Assembly: GCA_002890585.1 (NCBI GenBank)
Contig: MIQB01000032.1
Coordinates: 1 to 21,692 of the forward strand
Direction of reading: 5' to 3'
DNA: 21,692 bases
DNA from: Tannerella sp. oral taxon 808
Lineage (GTDB): Bacteria; Bacteroidota; Bacteroidia; Bacteroidales; Tannerellaceae
How positions within the stretch are numbered: position 1 is the stretch's first letter; each line of letters starts with the position of its first letter. A program made the position numbers and the translations under genes. This document shows positions 1 through 7,909 of the stretch, one piece after another. The notes beneath the pieces were generated by a model. It had not been told where the DNA came from. It saw only the letters and a program-made list of their open reading frames with translations, and searched no databases.

Positions 1-168
1 GATTAAAAGTACCGGTACTTGAGCCTTCTGTTGATCGACAGAGATTAAAAGTACCAGTACTTGGGCTTTCTGTTGATCGACAGAGATTAAAAGTACCGGT
101 ACTTGAGCCTTCTGTTGATCGACAGAGATTAAAAGTACCGGTACTTGAGCTTTCTGTTGATCGACAGA
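1..168. repeat. Tandem array 1, 42-nt unit, four copies, continues off the left edge
   Basis: Four head-to-tail copies of a 42-nt unit start at 1, 43, 85 and 127 with only a few substitutions and no indels. Each unit holds a 14-bp palindrome AAGTACCGGTACTT (7-20, 91-104, 133-146; copy 2 at 49-62 has one central change to CCAGT) followed by the imperfect dyad TGTTGATCGACA. The array breaks down at about 169 (gatcaaaatc). It lies downstream of the last gene of the minus-strand operon. No ORF or RNA gene is apparent in it. The true copy number is unknown because the window starts inside the array. Confidence 0.95.
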
Positions 169-212
169 GATCAAAATCACTATCAATGATTACCCCGAAG
201 CAGGAATCCTCG

Positions 213-239
213 TAAGGGCGAATAATGATTCGCCCCTAC
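213..239 (-). repeat. REP-like hairpin of the GTAGGGGCGAAT family, possible operon terminator
   Basis: Read on the minus strand the element is GTAGGGGCGAAT-catt-ATTCGCCCTTAC. As RNA this is a 12-bp stem with one G-U wobble and a 4-nt loop, so it folds best in the transcript of the operon that ends at 271. It is flanked by an inverted ATCAATGATTA(A)C at 182-193 and 241-253. A diverged copy occurs at 7879-7906, so it is a dispersed repeat rather than a dedicated terminator. There is no U-tract, so a termination role is inference. Confidence 0.6.
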
Positions 240-270
240 AGTTAATCATTGATCATTGATCCCTGCCGCT

Positions 271-1437
271 TCAGATCTTGATGTAGATGTTTCGCCGATA
301 AAGGATGTACCCGATGCACCAACAGGCGCTGACGAGCAGCAGGGCATAGGCGAGCGAACCGGGATAGTCGCCGAGCAGCGGGCGGAGCACGTCGCCATAG
401 AGCCAGCCGCCGAGCGAGACAGTCTCGCCGCCGCCGTGCGACACGCGGATGTTGCCCAGTAGGATGGAGAAGATGGCGGCCAACACGTACATGAACAGCG
501 GGTTGACACCGAAGGACTCGAAGAAGCAGCACCAGCGACGATGCCCGCGCACGTCGATGATCCACACCAGCAGGGCGAGCAGCGAGGAGGCCATGCCGCA
601 GGTGGTGAGCACGAACGTGGGCGACCAGACCTTCTTGTTGATCGGGCAGCCATAGCTAAGCAGCCAGCCGCTGAGGGCCATCGCCGTGCCGAGGAGGAAG
701 AGGCGGAGCATCTTGTCGCGCACGTCCGGCACGCCGAGCAGCAGGGCGCCGCAGCAGAACCCGATGAGCACGTGAGCCACGGCAGGCACGGTGCTGAGCA
801 GTCCCTCGGGCTCGATGCCGTTGTCCTTATACATGTGGTCGGGGCCAAGCACGGCACGATCGACGACGGAGAGGATGTTCGTCTCGTCGTAAGCGAAGCC
901 GCGGCCCAGGAAGAGCAGCAGGGCATAGCCCACGAGCAGGGCGGCGATGAGGTGCGGTATGCGTCGGTGGGGAACGGTGAGTGCGATGAGTGCCGCAGCA
1001 CCGTAGCAGAGGGCCAGTCGGGGCATGACGCCAAGGATGCGCAGATGTCCGAAGTTGGTCGTGGCGCGAAAGAGGCGTGTGGCGAAGGGCAGCCCTTCGT
1101 CGGCAAGTGCGTGCCACGTGCGGCAACTGAGCCCGAACCACGCGATGGCCAGCCCGATGGCGAAGATGACGGCCGTGCGCCGCACGATCTTCCACGCCGC
1201 GCCGGCGCTGTAGGTAAACTGGTATTTCCTCAGGGAGATGTAAGTGGAAATACCCATGATGAACATGAAGAAGGGGAAGACGAGGTCGGTCGGGGTGAGG
1301 CCGTTCCACTCAGCGTGGCCGAGCGGGGCGTAGACGTAAGACCAGGAGCCGGGGTTGTTCACCGTGATCATGCCGGCGATGGTGATGCCGCGCAGAATGT
1401 CGAGCGCGAGCAAGCGTTGGGAGGGTTTGTGAGACAT
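271..1437 (-). CDS. DUF5009-type membrane protein, heparan-alpha-glucosaminide N-acetyltransferase-like
   Basis: A 388-residue polytopic inner-membrane protein. The N-terminus has the family signature LDILRGITIAGMITVNNPG (residues about 12-30), followed by TPTDLVFPFFMFIMGIS, and roughly ten hydrophobic helices follow. COG4299/DUF5009 proteins resemble the membrane acetyltransferase HGSNAT (NagX-like), which moves acetyl groups across a membrane onto amino sugars. In bacteria the substrate is mostly unproven. It is the last gene of the operon and starts 12 nt after the namZ stop codon. Placement beside a MurNAc-releasing enzyme suggests work on a cell-wall amino sugar, which is inference. The start ATG at 1435-1437 gives the expected N-terminal cytoplasmic stretch before helix 1. 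Confidence 0.85.
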   Translation of the reverse strand: MSHKPSQRLLALDILRGITIAGMITVNNPGSWSYVYAPLGHAEWNGLTPTDLVFPFFMFIMGISTYISLRKYQFTYSAGAAWKIVRRTAVIFAIGLAIAWFGLSCRTWHALADEGLPFATRLFRATTNFGHLRILGVMPRLALCYGAAALIALTVPHRRIPHLIAALLVGYALLLFLGRGFAYDETNILSVVDRAVLGPDHMYKDNGIEPEGLLSTVPAVAHVLIGFCCGALLLGVPDVRDKMLRLFLLGTAMALSGWLLSYGCPINKKVWSPTFVLTTCGMASSLLALLVWIIDVRGHRRWCCFFESFGVNPLFMYVLAAIFSILLGNIRVSHGGGETVSLGGWLYGDVLRPLLGDYPGSLAYALLLVSACWCIGYILYRRNIYIKI

Positions 1438-1449
1438 TGTTGTTTGGGG

Positions 1450-2688
1450 CTATTTATAGAGATAGTATTTCCGGGATAGGCGGCGGAAAGCGTCGGCGTC
1501 CTTCATCCAATAGTCGCGGACGTCGTCCCAGCGATAGCGGCGGGTGAAGCGTCGGCGGATCTCGGGGCTGCCACACACTTTATCGAACATGACGAGGCGG
1601 GACGAGTCGGCCGCTTGCAGCGGGTTATGGGTGGGATAAAGCGTGGCCAACTCTTGCATAAGGTGGAATTGCAATTCGCTGAGTGTTGCCCGGCGCGGGT
1701 CAGTAAGATGCACTTGCACGCCCTGTATGAACTCGCCCTTGTTGATGGCGTAGAAGGGCTTCAGATAGATGGGGCGGAAGACGACGCCTGGCAGACGCAG
1801 GGCGTTCATCCGCCGCGCAAGGTGTGGGGCGTCGATCCAGGAGGCGGCAAAGAGTTGGAAGGGCAGGGTGTAGCCCACACCGATGGAGAGGGTGCCCAGT
1901 TCGCCGAGGATGCCTGTAGCAGGATAGAAGAGTGCCGTTTCAGCGTGTGGGATATGCGGTGAGGGCAACACCCACGGCAGACCCGTCGCAGCATAATCCA
2001 TGCGGCGGCGCCAGCCCCGCATCTTCACGACTTGCAGTCGGCACCGCGCGCCGATCATCCCTTCCTCATTGAGCAGCCTGGCCAGCTCGCCGCAGGTGAG
2101 GCCGTAGACGTAGGGGATGGGATACTGGCTGACGAAGGATTGACAGCTCTCCTCAACGACGCAGCCTTCCACGCGCTCGCCGCCCAATGGGTTGGGGCGG
2201 TCGAGTACGATGAACTCGATGCCAGCTTCGGCCGCGGCCTGCATGGCCAGCCCCATCGTGCTGATATAAGTGAAGGAGCGGCAACCGATGTCTTGTATGT
2301 CGTAGACGAGCACATCGATGTCGCGCAGCATGTCGCGCGTCGGCTTGCGGTTTGCGCCGTAAAGCGAATAGACAGGCAATCCCGTGGCCGAGTCAATCGA
2401 TCCGCCGACCGTGTCGCCCGCATGCACATTGCCACGCACGCCGTGTTCCGGACCGTAGAGCGCCACGAGTCGCACGTTCGGAGCCTCGTGCAGGATGTCG
2501 ATCGTGGATCGCAGTCGGTCATCTACGCCCGTGGGGTTGGTGATGAGCCCCACGCGTTTGCCCTCGAGCCGCCGGAAGCGTTCGTCTTTCAGCACCTCGA
2601 TGCCCGTCTTGACGCGAATCTTCTGAGCGTGGACAGGGGAGAGGGCTACACACAGCGTAAGTAGAAGAAGGATATAAGGGTATTTCAT
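1450..2688 (-). CDS. namZ: Exo-beta-N-acetylmuramidase, NamZ/DUF1343 family, secreted
   Basis: A 412-residue protein with a signal peptide (MKYPYILLLLTLCVALSPVHA, cleavage likely before QK). Conserved family blocks are visible: GLITNPTG, YGPEHGVRG, YDIQDIGCRSFTYIS, LDRPNPLGG and LPWVLPSPHIP. NamZ enzymes (GH171) remove non-reducing-end MurNAc from peptidoglycan fragments, a step that supplies MurNAc to salvage pathways. The start was placed at 2686-2688 because it gives a clean signal peptide. An in-frame ATG at 2719-2721 overlaps the methyltransferase stop as ATGA and would add 11 residues (MISVNYLLISL), which may reflect translational coupling. Its partner AmpG lies upstream, separated only by the restriction-modification pair. 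Function assignment is strong at family level; cleavage specificity is inferred. Confidence 0.9.
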   Translation of the reverse strand: MKYPYILLLLTLCVALSPVHAQKIRVKTGIEVLKDERFRRLEGKRVGLITNPTGVDDRLRSTIDILHEAPNVRLVALYGPEHGVRGNVHAGDTVGGSIDSATGLPVYSLYGANRKPTRDMLRDIDVLVYDIQDIGCRSFTYISTMGLAMQAAAEAGIEFIVLDRPNPLGGERVEGCVVEESCQSFVSQYPIPYVYGLTCGELARLLNEEGMIGARCRLQVVKMRGWRRRMDYAATGLPWVLPSPHIPHAETALFYPATGILGELGTLSIGVGYTLPFQLFAASWIDAPHLARRMNALRLPGVVFRPIYLKPFYAINKGEFIQGVQVHLTDPRRATLSELQFHLMQELATLYPTHNPLQAADSSRLVMFDKVCGSPEIRRRFTRRYRWDDVRDYWMKDADAFRRLSRKYYLYK

Positions 2689-2717
2689 CAGTGAGATAAG
2701 CAAGTAGTTTACAGAGA

Positions 2718-4238
2718 TCATGATCTGAACAGTGAGGAAAGGGGAGGTTGCGTTTGCTTCATCTGCGATAGGTATTCGGTGCGCAGCTCCTCCGTGATCC
2801 CTAATTCTTCATTAGAGAAATGGTCAATGGATTTACGTAAGTCGATCCTCATAAGCAGTTCTTTCGTGATGATGCGCTTAGCGTCTTCAGAAGAGACTGC
2901 GCGGATGAAGTCCTGCACGTAAGCACTATTAAGGATCATCAGTGTGATACGAGCGAATAGCTCATTGTTGAAACCGATAGCATAACACGTATCATCAATA
3001 ACGACGGGCTTGCCGTCTATGGGGTACAGCAAGGTGAATCGAGTAGTTCGATAGAGCGAGGAGATCGCGACTTTGTAAGGCATGAAGGAATAATCGCCGA
3101 TGCCGAACAGGCAGAACCGGGGTCGGTGCAGGTAGATGCTGCTTTTCCTCCCATCCAAGTAGGCACCATAAGCGGAGAGATAGCGATAGGCCAAGGGATA
3201 GTCTCGTTGGAGGGAGGAGGTATCGTCTGACGTCCTTCTTTGTGTGACCAGCAGATGTTTCCGTGTTCGTCCGTTAAATGAGGCGATGTCCGAACTCTTC
3301 ACTAACGGATAGATCAGTTCGTCTTCGATCGCCACTTCCGCTTTGAGCCCATTGAGGTAGCTGCCTCGCTGTGTCTTGGACAGCTCCATGATGCGCGCAC
3401 AGTCATGCTTGATGCCCGAACGCCAAGTAAACGGACTGCGTCCGTCTATAAAAGCGCTCTGTTGATAGGCCGCAATGTTTGAGATGGTTCGGTCATTGAT
3501 GATGCCAAACGTCCGGAGGTAACGTCCGGAGTAGAAGTCATGGACTTTGCAACGCGCGCAATCTCCCCTTTCCTTATCCCGAAGTTGGCCGACAAATAGG
3601 GACGCAGCGGCTGCGGCTCCGAACTCTCTCTTAGTGTCAATCTCATATTGCGCGAGGTCGCTTATGTGGAGCCTCGAAGCCGCTTGCTCACGAACGATGT
3701 TCCTGATCACTGTGTTCTTAACTAACAGTGCAAACCGGCAACGCCTGCCCGCCAAGCCCTTGAAGAGCAATAAGAGAATGGATTCTGAGATGTCGAAGTT
3801 GCCCATCCCGGTCATTGCGTCTAATCCGCGGTTATGCTTGAAGTTGCTTTTGGTCGGCAGGTTCTTACTCCCGATGCTGCCGAGCAAACTATTCGTCACC
3901 CAAGGCGGATTGCCGATCACCAACAGCTCCCTGTCGTCTGCGATTGTGCTGAAGTCGAAGTCAAAGACGCTCATGCAATGAATCCGAAAGGTCACCGCGG
4001 GATATTCCGCTTCGAGTGATTGGAGATACTGGATGTAGGGCGCGTATAGCTCGATCGCGTAAACCGTCTTTACTGTGTCGAACACGTCTAAGGCCGCACG
4101 GATAAAGTGCCCCACGCCGCAGGTTGGCTCGACGATCGTCGTCGGCGCTAAGCCTTGCGCCTTCAGTCGGGTGCATATGCTTCGCGCCAAAGCGTAAGGC
4201 GTTTGCCAATCTCCGTATGCTATCCTTTCCTTATTCAT
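2718..4238 (-). CDS. DNA methyltransferase of a type II restriction-modification system (gamma/TaqI-like, amino-methylating)
   Basis: A 506-residue SAM-dependent DNA methyltransferase. Motif I is VEPTCGVGHF (residues 36-45), the acidic residue after strand 2 is in AIELYAP (E63), and catalytic motif IV is NPPW (110-113). A NFDIS block (147-151) follows, as in TaqI-type N6-adenine enzymes. The C-terminal half (about 250-480) should hold target recognition. Motif order I then IV fits the gamma class; adenine-N6 is more likely than cytosine-N4 but cannot be settled by eye. The gene overlaps the endonuclease gene upstream by 8 nt and the longer namZ start by 4 nt. Base composition differs from the neighbours (30 of 60 G+C at 3661-3720 against 40 of 60 at 5701-5760), a sign of acquisition. 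Confidence 0.88.
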   Translation of the reverse strand: MNKERIAYGDWQTPYALARSICTRLKAQGLAPTTIVEPTCGVGHFIRAALDVFDTVKTVYAIELYAPYIQYLQSLEAEYPAVTFRIHCMSVFDFDFSTIADDRELLVIGNPPWVTNSLLGSIGSKNLPTKSNFKHNRGLDAMTGMGNFDISESILLLLFKGLAGRRCRFALLVKNTVIRNIVREQAASRLHISDLAQYEIDTKREFGAAAAASLFVGQLRDKERGDCARCKVHDFYSGRYLRTFGIINDRTISNIAAYQQSAFIDGRSPFTWRSGIKHDCARIMELSKTQRGSYLNGLKAEVAIEDELIYPLVKSSDIASFNGRTRKHLLVTQRRTSDDTSSLQRDYPLAYRYLSAYGAYLDGRKSSIYLHRPRFCLFGIGDYSFMPYKVAISSLYRTTRFTLLYPIDGKPVVIDDTCYAIGFNNELFARITLMILNSAYVQDFIRAVSSEDAKRIITKELLMRIDLRKSIDHFSNEELGITEELRTEYLSQMKQTQPPLSSLFRS

Positions 4239-4902
4239 GCGTAAACACAGGGATGATCCCTTCTACTTGTTCCTTGAGGGCAACAATTCGTCCGTATCGC
4301 AATCTCCATTGCATGGCATTCGATATGGTCAAATAGCCGATGGCCGGGGGATTGGCTAAGATGCGTTCTGCCATTTGCATCAGTGTTACTTCGTCGGCAG
4401 GGATGTGATGGTCGCTGAGAAAGGCGAAGATGTCATCTGCATTGCCATTGTTTTCGATAATCCTGCGCAGTCCTGTCGTCGTTTGCCAATCTCCCGTCCG
4501 TGAGGCTTCAATAAAGGTGCAGTTCATGAAGTCGAGGGTGGAAACTTGTCGGGTATGGTCATCCTGCTTGTCATACACAAAGACGATAAGGTTATATCCC
4601 AACCCATAAACCTTCTGCTTGCTATCCTCATACGGGCAGCTCGATTGTGGGTGCTTGTGCGAAGTAACCTTGATGTCTGTGTTTATAGATGGGAGATCTA
4701 AACCGGCCGCAGCATTCCCGACCGTCATCTTATACCGTTTTGAGAGGAACTCCTGAAAGAGATGCTCCACAAATGTCCCGATTGCTTTACCGTCCGTGAT
4801 AGAGAACAGATCTGCCCGCTGGCGATTGCGCTCAAGTTGGCAGAATGCCTTCGCCGCCTCTAATAAGTTGGGTATGGTCAATTCTTCCATGATATGATTC
4901 AT
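4231..4902 (-). CDS. Probable type II restriction endonuclease, PD-(D/E)XK-like
   Basis: A 223-residue protein with no signal peptide or membrane segment. It is called an endonuclease from its pairing with the methyltransferase and from a candidate nuclease core, GLDLPSINTDIKVTS (residues 67-81), in which D69 and D76-I-K78 would be the metal ligands and catalytic lysine. A helix with an acidic residue, FVEHLFQEFL (44-53), precedes it. The specificity and exact family are not recognised. The start ATG at 4900-4902 overlaps the ampG stop as ATGA, matching the other junctions of the operon; an internal ATG (MEEL) at 4888-4890 is an alternative. A segment at 4561-4620 is only 24 of 60 G+C, far below the neighbouring permease gene. 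Confidence 0.75.
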   Translation of the reverse strand: MNHIMEELTIPNLLEAAKAFCQLERNRQRADLFSITDGKAIGTFVEHLFQEFLSKRYKMTVGNAAAGLDLPSINTDIKVTSHKHPQSSCPYEDSKQKVYGLGYNLIVFVYDKQDDHTRQVSTLDFMNCTFIEASRTGDWQTTTGLRRIIENNGNADDIFAFLSDHHIPADEVTLMQMAERILANPPAIGYLTISNAMQWRLRYGRIVALKEQVEGIIPVFTHE

Positions 4903-6332
4903 TGTTCGTTCGGCACTTTCCGCCCAAACGCCGGGTCGATTTTCTTTCTGACTAAGACGGAGGCCAGGATGCCGGGCAGGGTGCAGAGGCAGACCCAGAC
5001 GAAGAAGGGAGTGTAGCCTACGGTGTCTTGTATCCAGCCAGCGGCCATGCCGGGCAGCATCATGCCGAGCGCCATGAAGCCCGTTCCGATGGCATAGTGT
5101 GCCGTCTTGTGTTCGCCCTCGGCGATGTAGATCAGGTAAAGCATGTAAGCCGTGAAGCCGAATCCGTAGCCGAGTTGCTCGATGGCGACGGCGACGATGA
5201 CTTGCCATGCAGCGGGGTGAACGGCCGAGAGGTAGATGTAAAGTGCGTCGGGCAGGTTGATGGCTAGGGCCATCGGGAGCAGCCAGCGGCGGAACCCCTG
5301 ACGCGAGACGACGATGCCGCCCAATATGCCGCCAAGCAGCAGGGAGACCACGCCGATGGTGCCATAGATCATGCCGACCGTGGTGGTGGAGAGCTCCAGG
5401 CCGCCGGCCGTCGGCTTATCGAGCAGGAAGGGCGACGCGATCTTGACTAATTGCGATTCGCCGAGCCGATAGGTGAGCAGGAAGAAGAACATCAGGCCGA
5501 GGTGCTTCTTCTGAAAGAAGGTGACGAACGTGTGGAGGAAGTCTTTGGCCAGCTGGCCGACCGACAGCTCAGTGCGTGGCGCATCGGTGGCGGGACGGGG
5601 CAGGACGAAGCGGTGGTAGATCGTAAGGCCGAGAAAGAGGGCCGCGAGCAGGTAAAACGTCAGGCTCCAGGCCAATGGGATGCGCTGCGACGTGCTGGGG
5701 AGCAGCGACCCCGTCTCCAATGCGCCGGCGAGCATGACGAGGATGCCCTGCCCGAAGATGGTGGCCAAGCGATAGAACGTGTTGCGGATGCCGACGAAGA
5801 AGGACTGCTGGCCGCTGTCTAACCCGAGCATATAGAAGCCGTCGGCGGCGATGTCGTGCGTGGCCGAGGCGAAGGCCAAGAGCCAGAAGCAGGCTAAGGA
5901 GGCCTGCAGGTAGTACGTCGTGGGGATGAAGAAGGCGATGCCCGCAAAGCCCGCCCCGACGAGCAGCTGCATCATCACGATCCACCAGCGCTTCGTCTTG
6001 ATCAGGTCGACAAACGGGCTCCAGAAGGGCTTGATGACCCAAGGCAGATAGAGCCAACTGGTGTAGAGCGCAATGTCCGTGTTCGACAGGCCGAGGCGCT
6101 TGTACATGATCACGGCGATGGTCATCACAGCCACGTAGGGCAGCCCCTCGGCGAAATAGAGGGTGGGCACCCACGCCCAGGGGCTCGGCTTTGCATCGCG
6201 ACGCATCTGCGGCGTTGCCTTCGGCACTCGGTGGTCGGTCATATACGCTTGTACACTCCCTCCCCCTCGGCCTTGGCGCCTTGCATCTGCATCACGCTCC
6301 AAAGCCTCTTGGTTTTGCCTGACATTTTTCAT
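4899..6332 (-). CDS. ampG: AmpG-type MFS permease for anhydro-muropeptides or cell-wall saccharides
   Basis: A 477-residue major-facilitator transporter. The AmpG signature WVPTLYFAEGLPYVAVM follows an unusually long hydrophilic N-terminus of about 50 residues, and then comes YKRLGLSNTDIALYTSWLYLPWVIKPFWSPFVDL. About 12 hydrophobic helices follow. AmpG proteins import GlcNAc-anhydroMurNAc(-peptides) across the inner membrane in peptidoglycan recycling. The start at 6330-6332 overlaps the glycosyltransferase stop as ATGA. An internal ATG at 6240-6242 (MTDHRVPKA) would give a length closer to homologues. The next gene in the ancestral order was probably namZ; now the endonuclease start overlaps the ampG stop. 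AmpG beside NamZ is strong context for salvage of MurNAc-containing fragments. Confidence 0.9.
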   Translation of the reverse strand: MKNVRQNQEALERDADARRQGRGGGSVQAYMTDHRVPKATPQMRRDAKPSPWAWVPTLYFAEGLPYVAVMTIAVIMYKRLGLSNTDIALYTSWLYLPWVIKPFWSPFVDLIKTKRWWIVMMQLLVGAGFAGIAFFIPTTYYLQASLACFWLLAFASATHDIAADGFYMLGLDSGQQSFFVGIRNTFYRLATIFGQGILVMLAGALETGSLLPSTSQRIPLAWSLTFYLLAALFLGLTIYHRFVLPRPATDAPRTELSVGQLAKDFLHTFVTFFQKKHLGLMFFFLLTYRLGESQLVKIASPFLLDKPTAGGLELSTTTVGMIYGTIGVVSLLLGGILGGIVVSRQGFRRWLLPMALAINLPDALYIYLSAVHPAAWQVIVAVAIEQLGYGFGFTAYMLYLIYIAEGEHKTAHYAIGTGFMALGMMLPGMAAGWIQDTVGYTPFFVWVCLCTLPGILASVLVRKKIDPAFGRKVPNEQ

Positions 6333-7807
6333 GCTTCCTCCCCGTTCATGTAGATCCGTGCCAAGAGCTCCCAGGTGCGGATCTTGTCTTTATAGAAATT
6401 GTTGCGGTTTGTGCGCGTCGTGTCGAGGGCTGCGTCGGAGTTGTCTTCCCAGCGGCGGCAGATGTAGATCGGGTCGTAGATGCGGCCGATGCGATAGCGG
6501 CGCGAGATGGCCAGCCCAACGGCATAATCCTCGCCGTAGCTTGTGTTGGGCACATGCAGCTCGCGGAGCAGCGGCGTGTAGAAGGCGCGCGGCGCTCCGA
6601 GGCCGTTGATGCGGAGGGCGTTGTTATGGCCATTCTCGGGCGTCCACTCGCGATGGTCGATTAGCCCCGGGGGGATGGGCTGCATGTGGAAGTCGGTCAT
6701 CAGGTAGGAGCCGACTACCATCGCACATTGCTCCCTGCGGAATGTCTCGACGACACGCCGCAGGGTGTGCTCGTCTTTATACACGTCGTCGCTATCCAAC
6801 TGCACGGCGAATCGCCCGCAGGCTTCGTGCTGCACCCCGAGGTTCCAGCAACCACCGATGCCGAGATCCGTGCGCTCGGGGATGAGGTGGATGAGGCGCG
6901 CGTCGGCCTTGGCGTAGCGTCGGATGATGTCCGTCGTGCCATCCGTGGAGTGGTTATCGATGATGATGAGGTTGAAGTCGAACGGCGCCTGCTGGCTGAG
7001 TACCGAGCGGATGGCGTCCTCGATCGTCCGCACGCGGTTGCGCACGGGGATGATGACCGATGCCTCACGGGCGAACCCTGTGGCGTCGAGCGCGATGGGC
7101 TGAATGCTGTCCGGCGACAGGTAGGCCCCGACGGAGCGCAGATGATCCGTGCAGGCATGCTCCATCTCCACCTGCGCGTCGCGGTTGCGCGGATCCACGT
7201 AATCGAAGATCTTCTCCCCGCTCTTGCGCCGATCACTGAGCACCTCGGTGTAGAGATACTCGTTGATGTGCTCGATCGGCGCGCGCTCGGAGAGGCGCAG
7301 GCGCAGGTCGTAGAGTCCGGCGAAGCGGTAATTGGCCGTCATGCTGGCCGCCACTGCGCGGAAGATATAGGTGCGGAAAAGCAGCAGGGAGCCGAAGTCG
7401 AAATCGTCGCGCAGGCTGCCCCGCTGACAGTCGATGACGGGCGCCGGGCGCCGCTCCTCGCCGTCCTGCTGGTAGCGGTCGGCGTAGACCATGCCGGCAT
7501 TTGTGAGCAGCATGACTTGCACCATGCGCTCGAGGGCCAGATAGCCGATGCTGAGGGGGGTGTACTTGGTGTAATAAAGCAGGAAAGGCGTCTCGCGGCT
7601 CGACCGGGCGATGGCGCTGATCGCCTCGGTGCCAAAGAGGGTGGGGACGAAGAGGGTGTCGCGCTGGGCGGCCCTTTGCGCCAGCTGTTCGTCGGTCGTG
7701 AGTCGGATGATGCGGCCCACCATGGGGCAGGCACTGAGCGCCTCGACGAGGGGGGCTACTTGGGCTTCGTCGGTCATGGGGACGAAGCAGGTGATTTGAT
7801 CTTTCAT
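6329..7807 (-). CDS. Family 2 (GT-A) glycosyltransferase with an extra N-terminal domain
   Basis: A 492-residue soluble protein. The C-terminal half (about 248-455) is a GT2 domain: ASVIIPVRNR (249-258), IDNHSTDGT (283-291), the metal/nucleotide-sugar motif QLDSDDVY (336-343, DxD-like), and SYGEDYAVGLA (423-433) with the acceptor-side acidic residues. The N-terminal half (1-245) is not a standard module. It has a GT-A-like flavour (FVPMTDE at the start, MVYADRY at 106-112, FDFGSLLLFRTYIFRAV at 136-152, YRFAGLYDLRLRL) and may be a degenerate second transferase domain. It is the first gene of the operon. Donor and acceptor are unknown. Its start (7805-7807) is preceded by about 100 nt without a recognisable promoter and then by tandem array 2. 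Confidence 0.85.
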   Translation of the reverse strand: MKDQITCFVPMTDEAQVAPLVEALSACPMVGRIIRLTTDEQLAQRAAQRDTLFVPTLFGTEAISAIARSSRETPFLLYYTKYTPLSIGYLALERMVQVMLLTNAGMVYADRYQQDGEERRPAPVIDCQRGSLRDDFDFGSLLLFRTYIFRAVAASMTANYRFAGLYDLRLRLSERAPIEHINEYLYTEVLSDRRKSGEKIFDYVDPRNRDAQVEMEHACTDHLRSVGAYLSPDSIQPIALDATGFAREASVIIPVRNRVRTIEDAIRSVLSQQAPFDFNLIIIDNHSTDGTTDIIRRYAKADARLIHLIPERTDLGIGGCWNLGVQHEACGRFAVQLDSDDVYKDEHTLRRVVETFRREQCAMVVGSYLMTDFHMQPIPPGLIDHREWTPENGHNNALRINGLGAPRAFYTPLLRELHVPNTSYGEDYAVGLAISRRYRIGRIYDPIYICRRWEDNSDAALDTTRTNRNNFYKDKIRTWELLARIYMNGEEA

Positions 7808-7878
7808 TTATCGTTAGGCTGAAAATGGTTTTATGAAGAAGTGGAGATGGGTAGGGATGCCCATCATCCGGGGGACGC

Positions 7879-7906
7879 GTAGGGGCAAACAATGATTCGC
7901 CCTTAC
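7879..7906 (+). repeat. Second copy of the GTAGGGGCGAAT-type hairpin
   Basis: GTAGGGGCAAAC-aatg-ATTCGCCCTTAC is a diverged copy of the element at 213-239, with two mispairs and one wobble in the 12-bp stem. It ends only 3 nt before the first unit of tandem array 2. In the other copy the hairpin also stands next to a 42-nt array (45 nt away). It lies in the 5' leader region of the glycosyltransferase operon if transcription starts upstream of it. Confidence 0.6.
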
Positions 7907-7909
7907 AAA

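Noticed and set aside
541..1479. 312-residue plus-strand ORF opposite DUF5009
   Set aside because: It is a shadow of a clear polytopic membrane protein; the charged Glu/Gly/Ala/His-rich composition reflects the antisense of hydrophobic codons.
2689..2721. Longer namZ start (ATG overlapping the methyltransferase stop)
   Set aside because: It would place 11 extra residues before a well-formed signal peptide. It is kept only as an alternative because the ATGA overlap may matter for coupling.
4903..5208. Upstream extension of the endonuclease ORF by about 100 residues
   Set aside because: The extension overlaps the ampG coding region and is Arg/His-rich. The ATG at 4902 overlaps the ampG stop like the other junctions in the operon.
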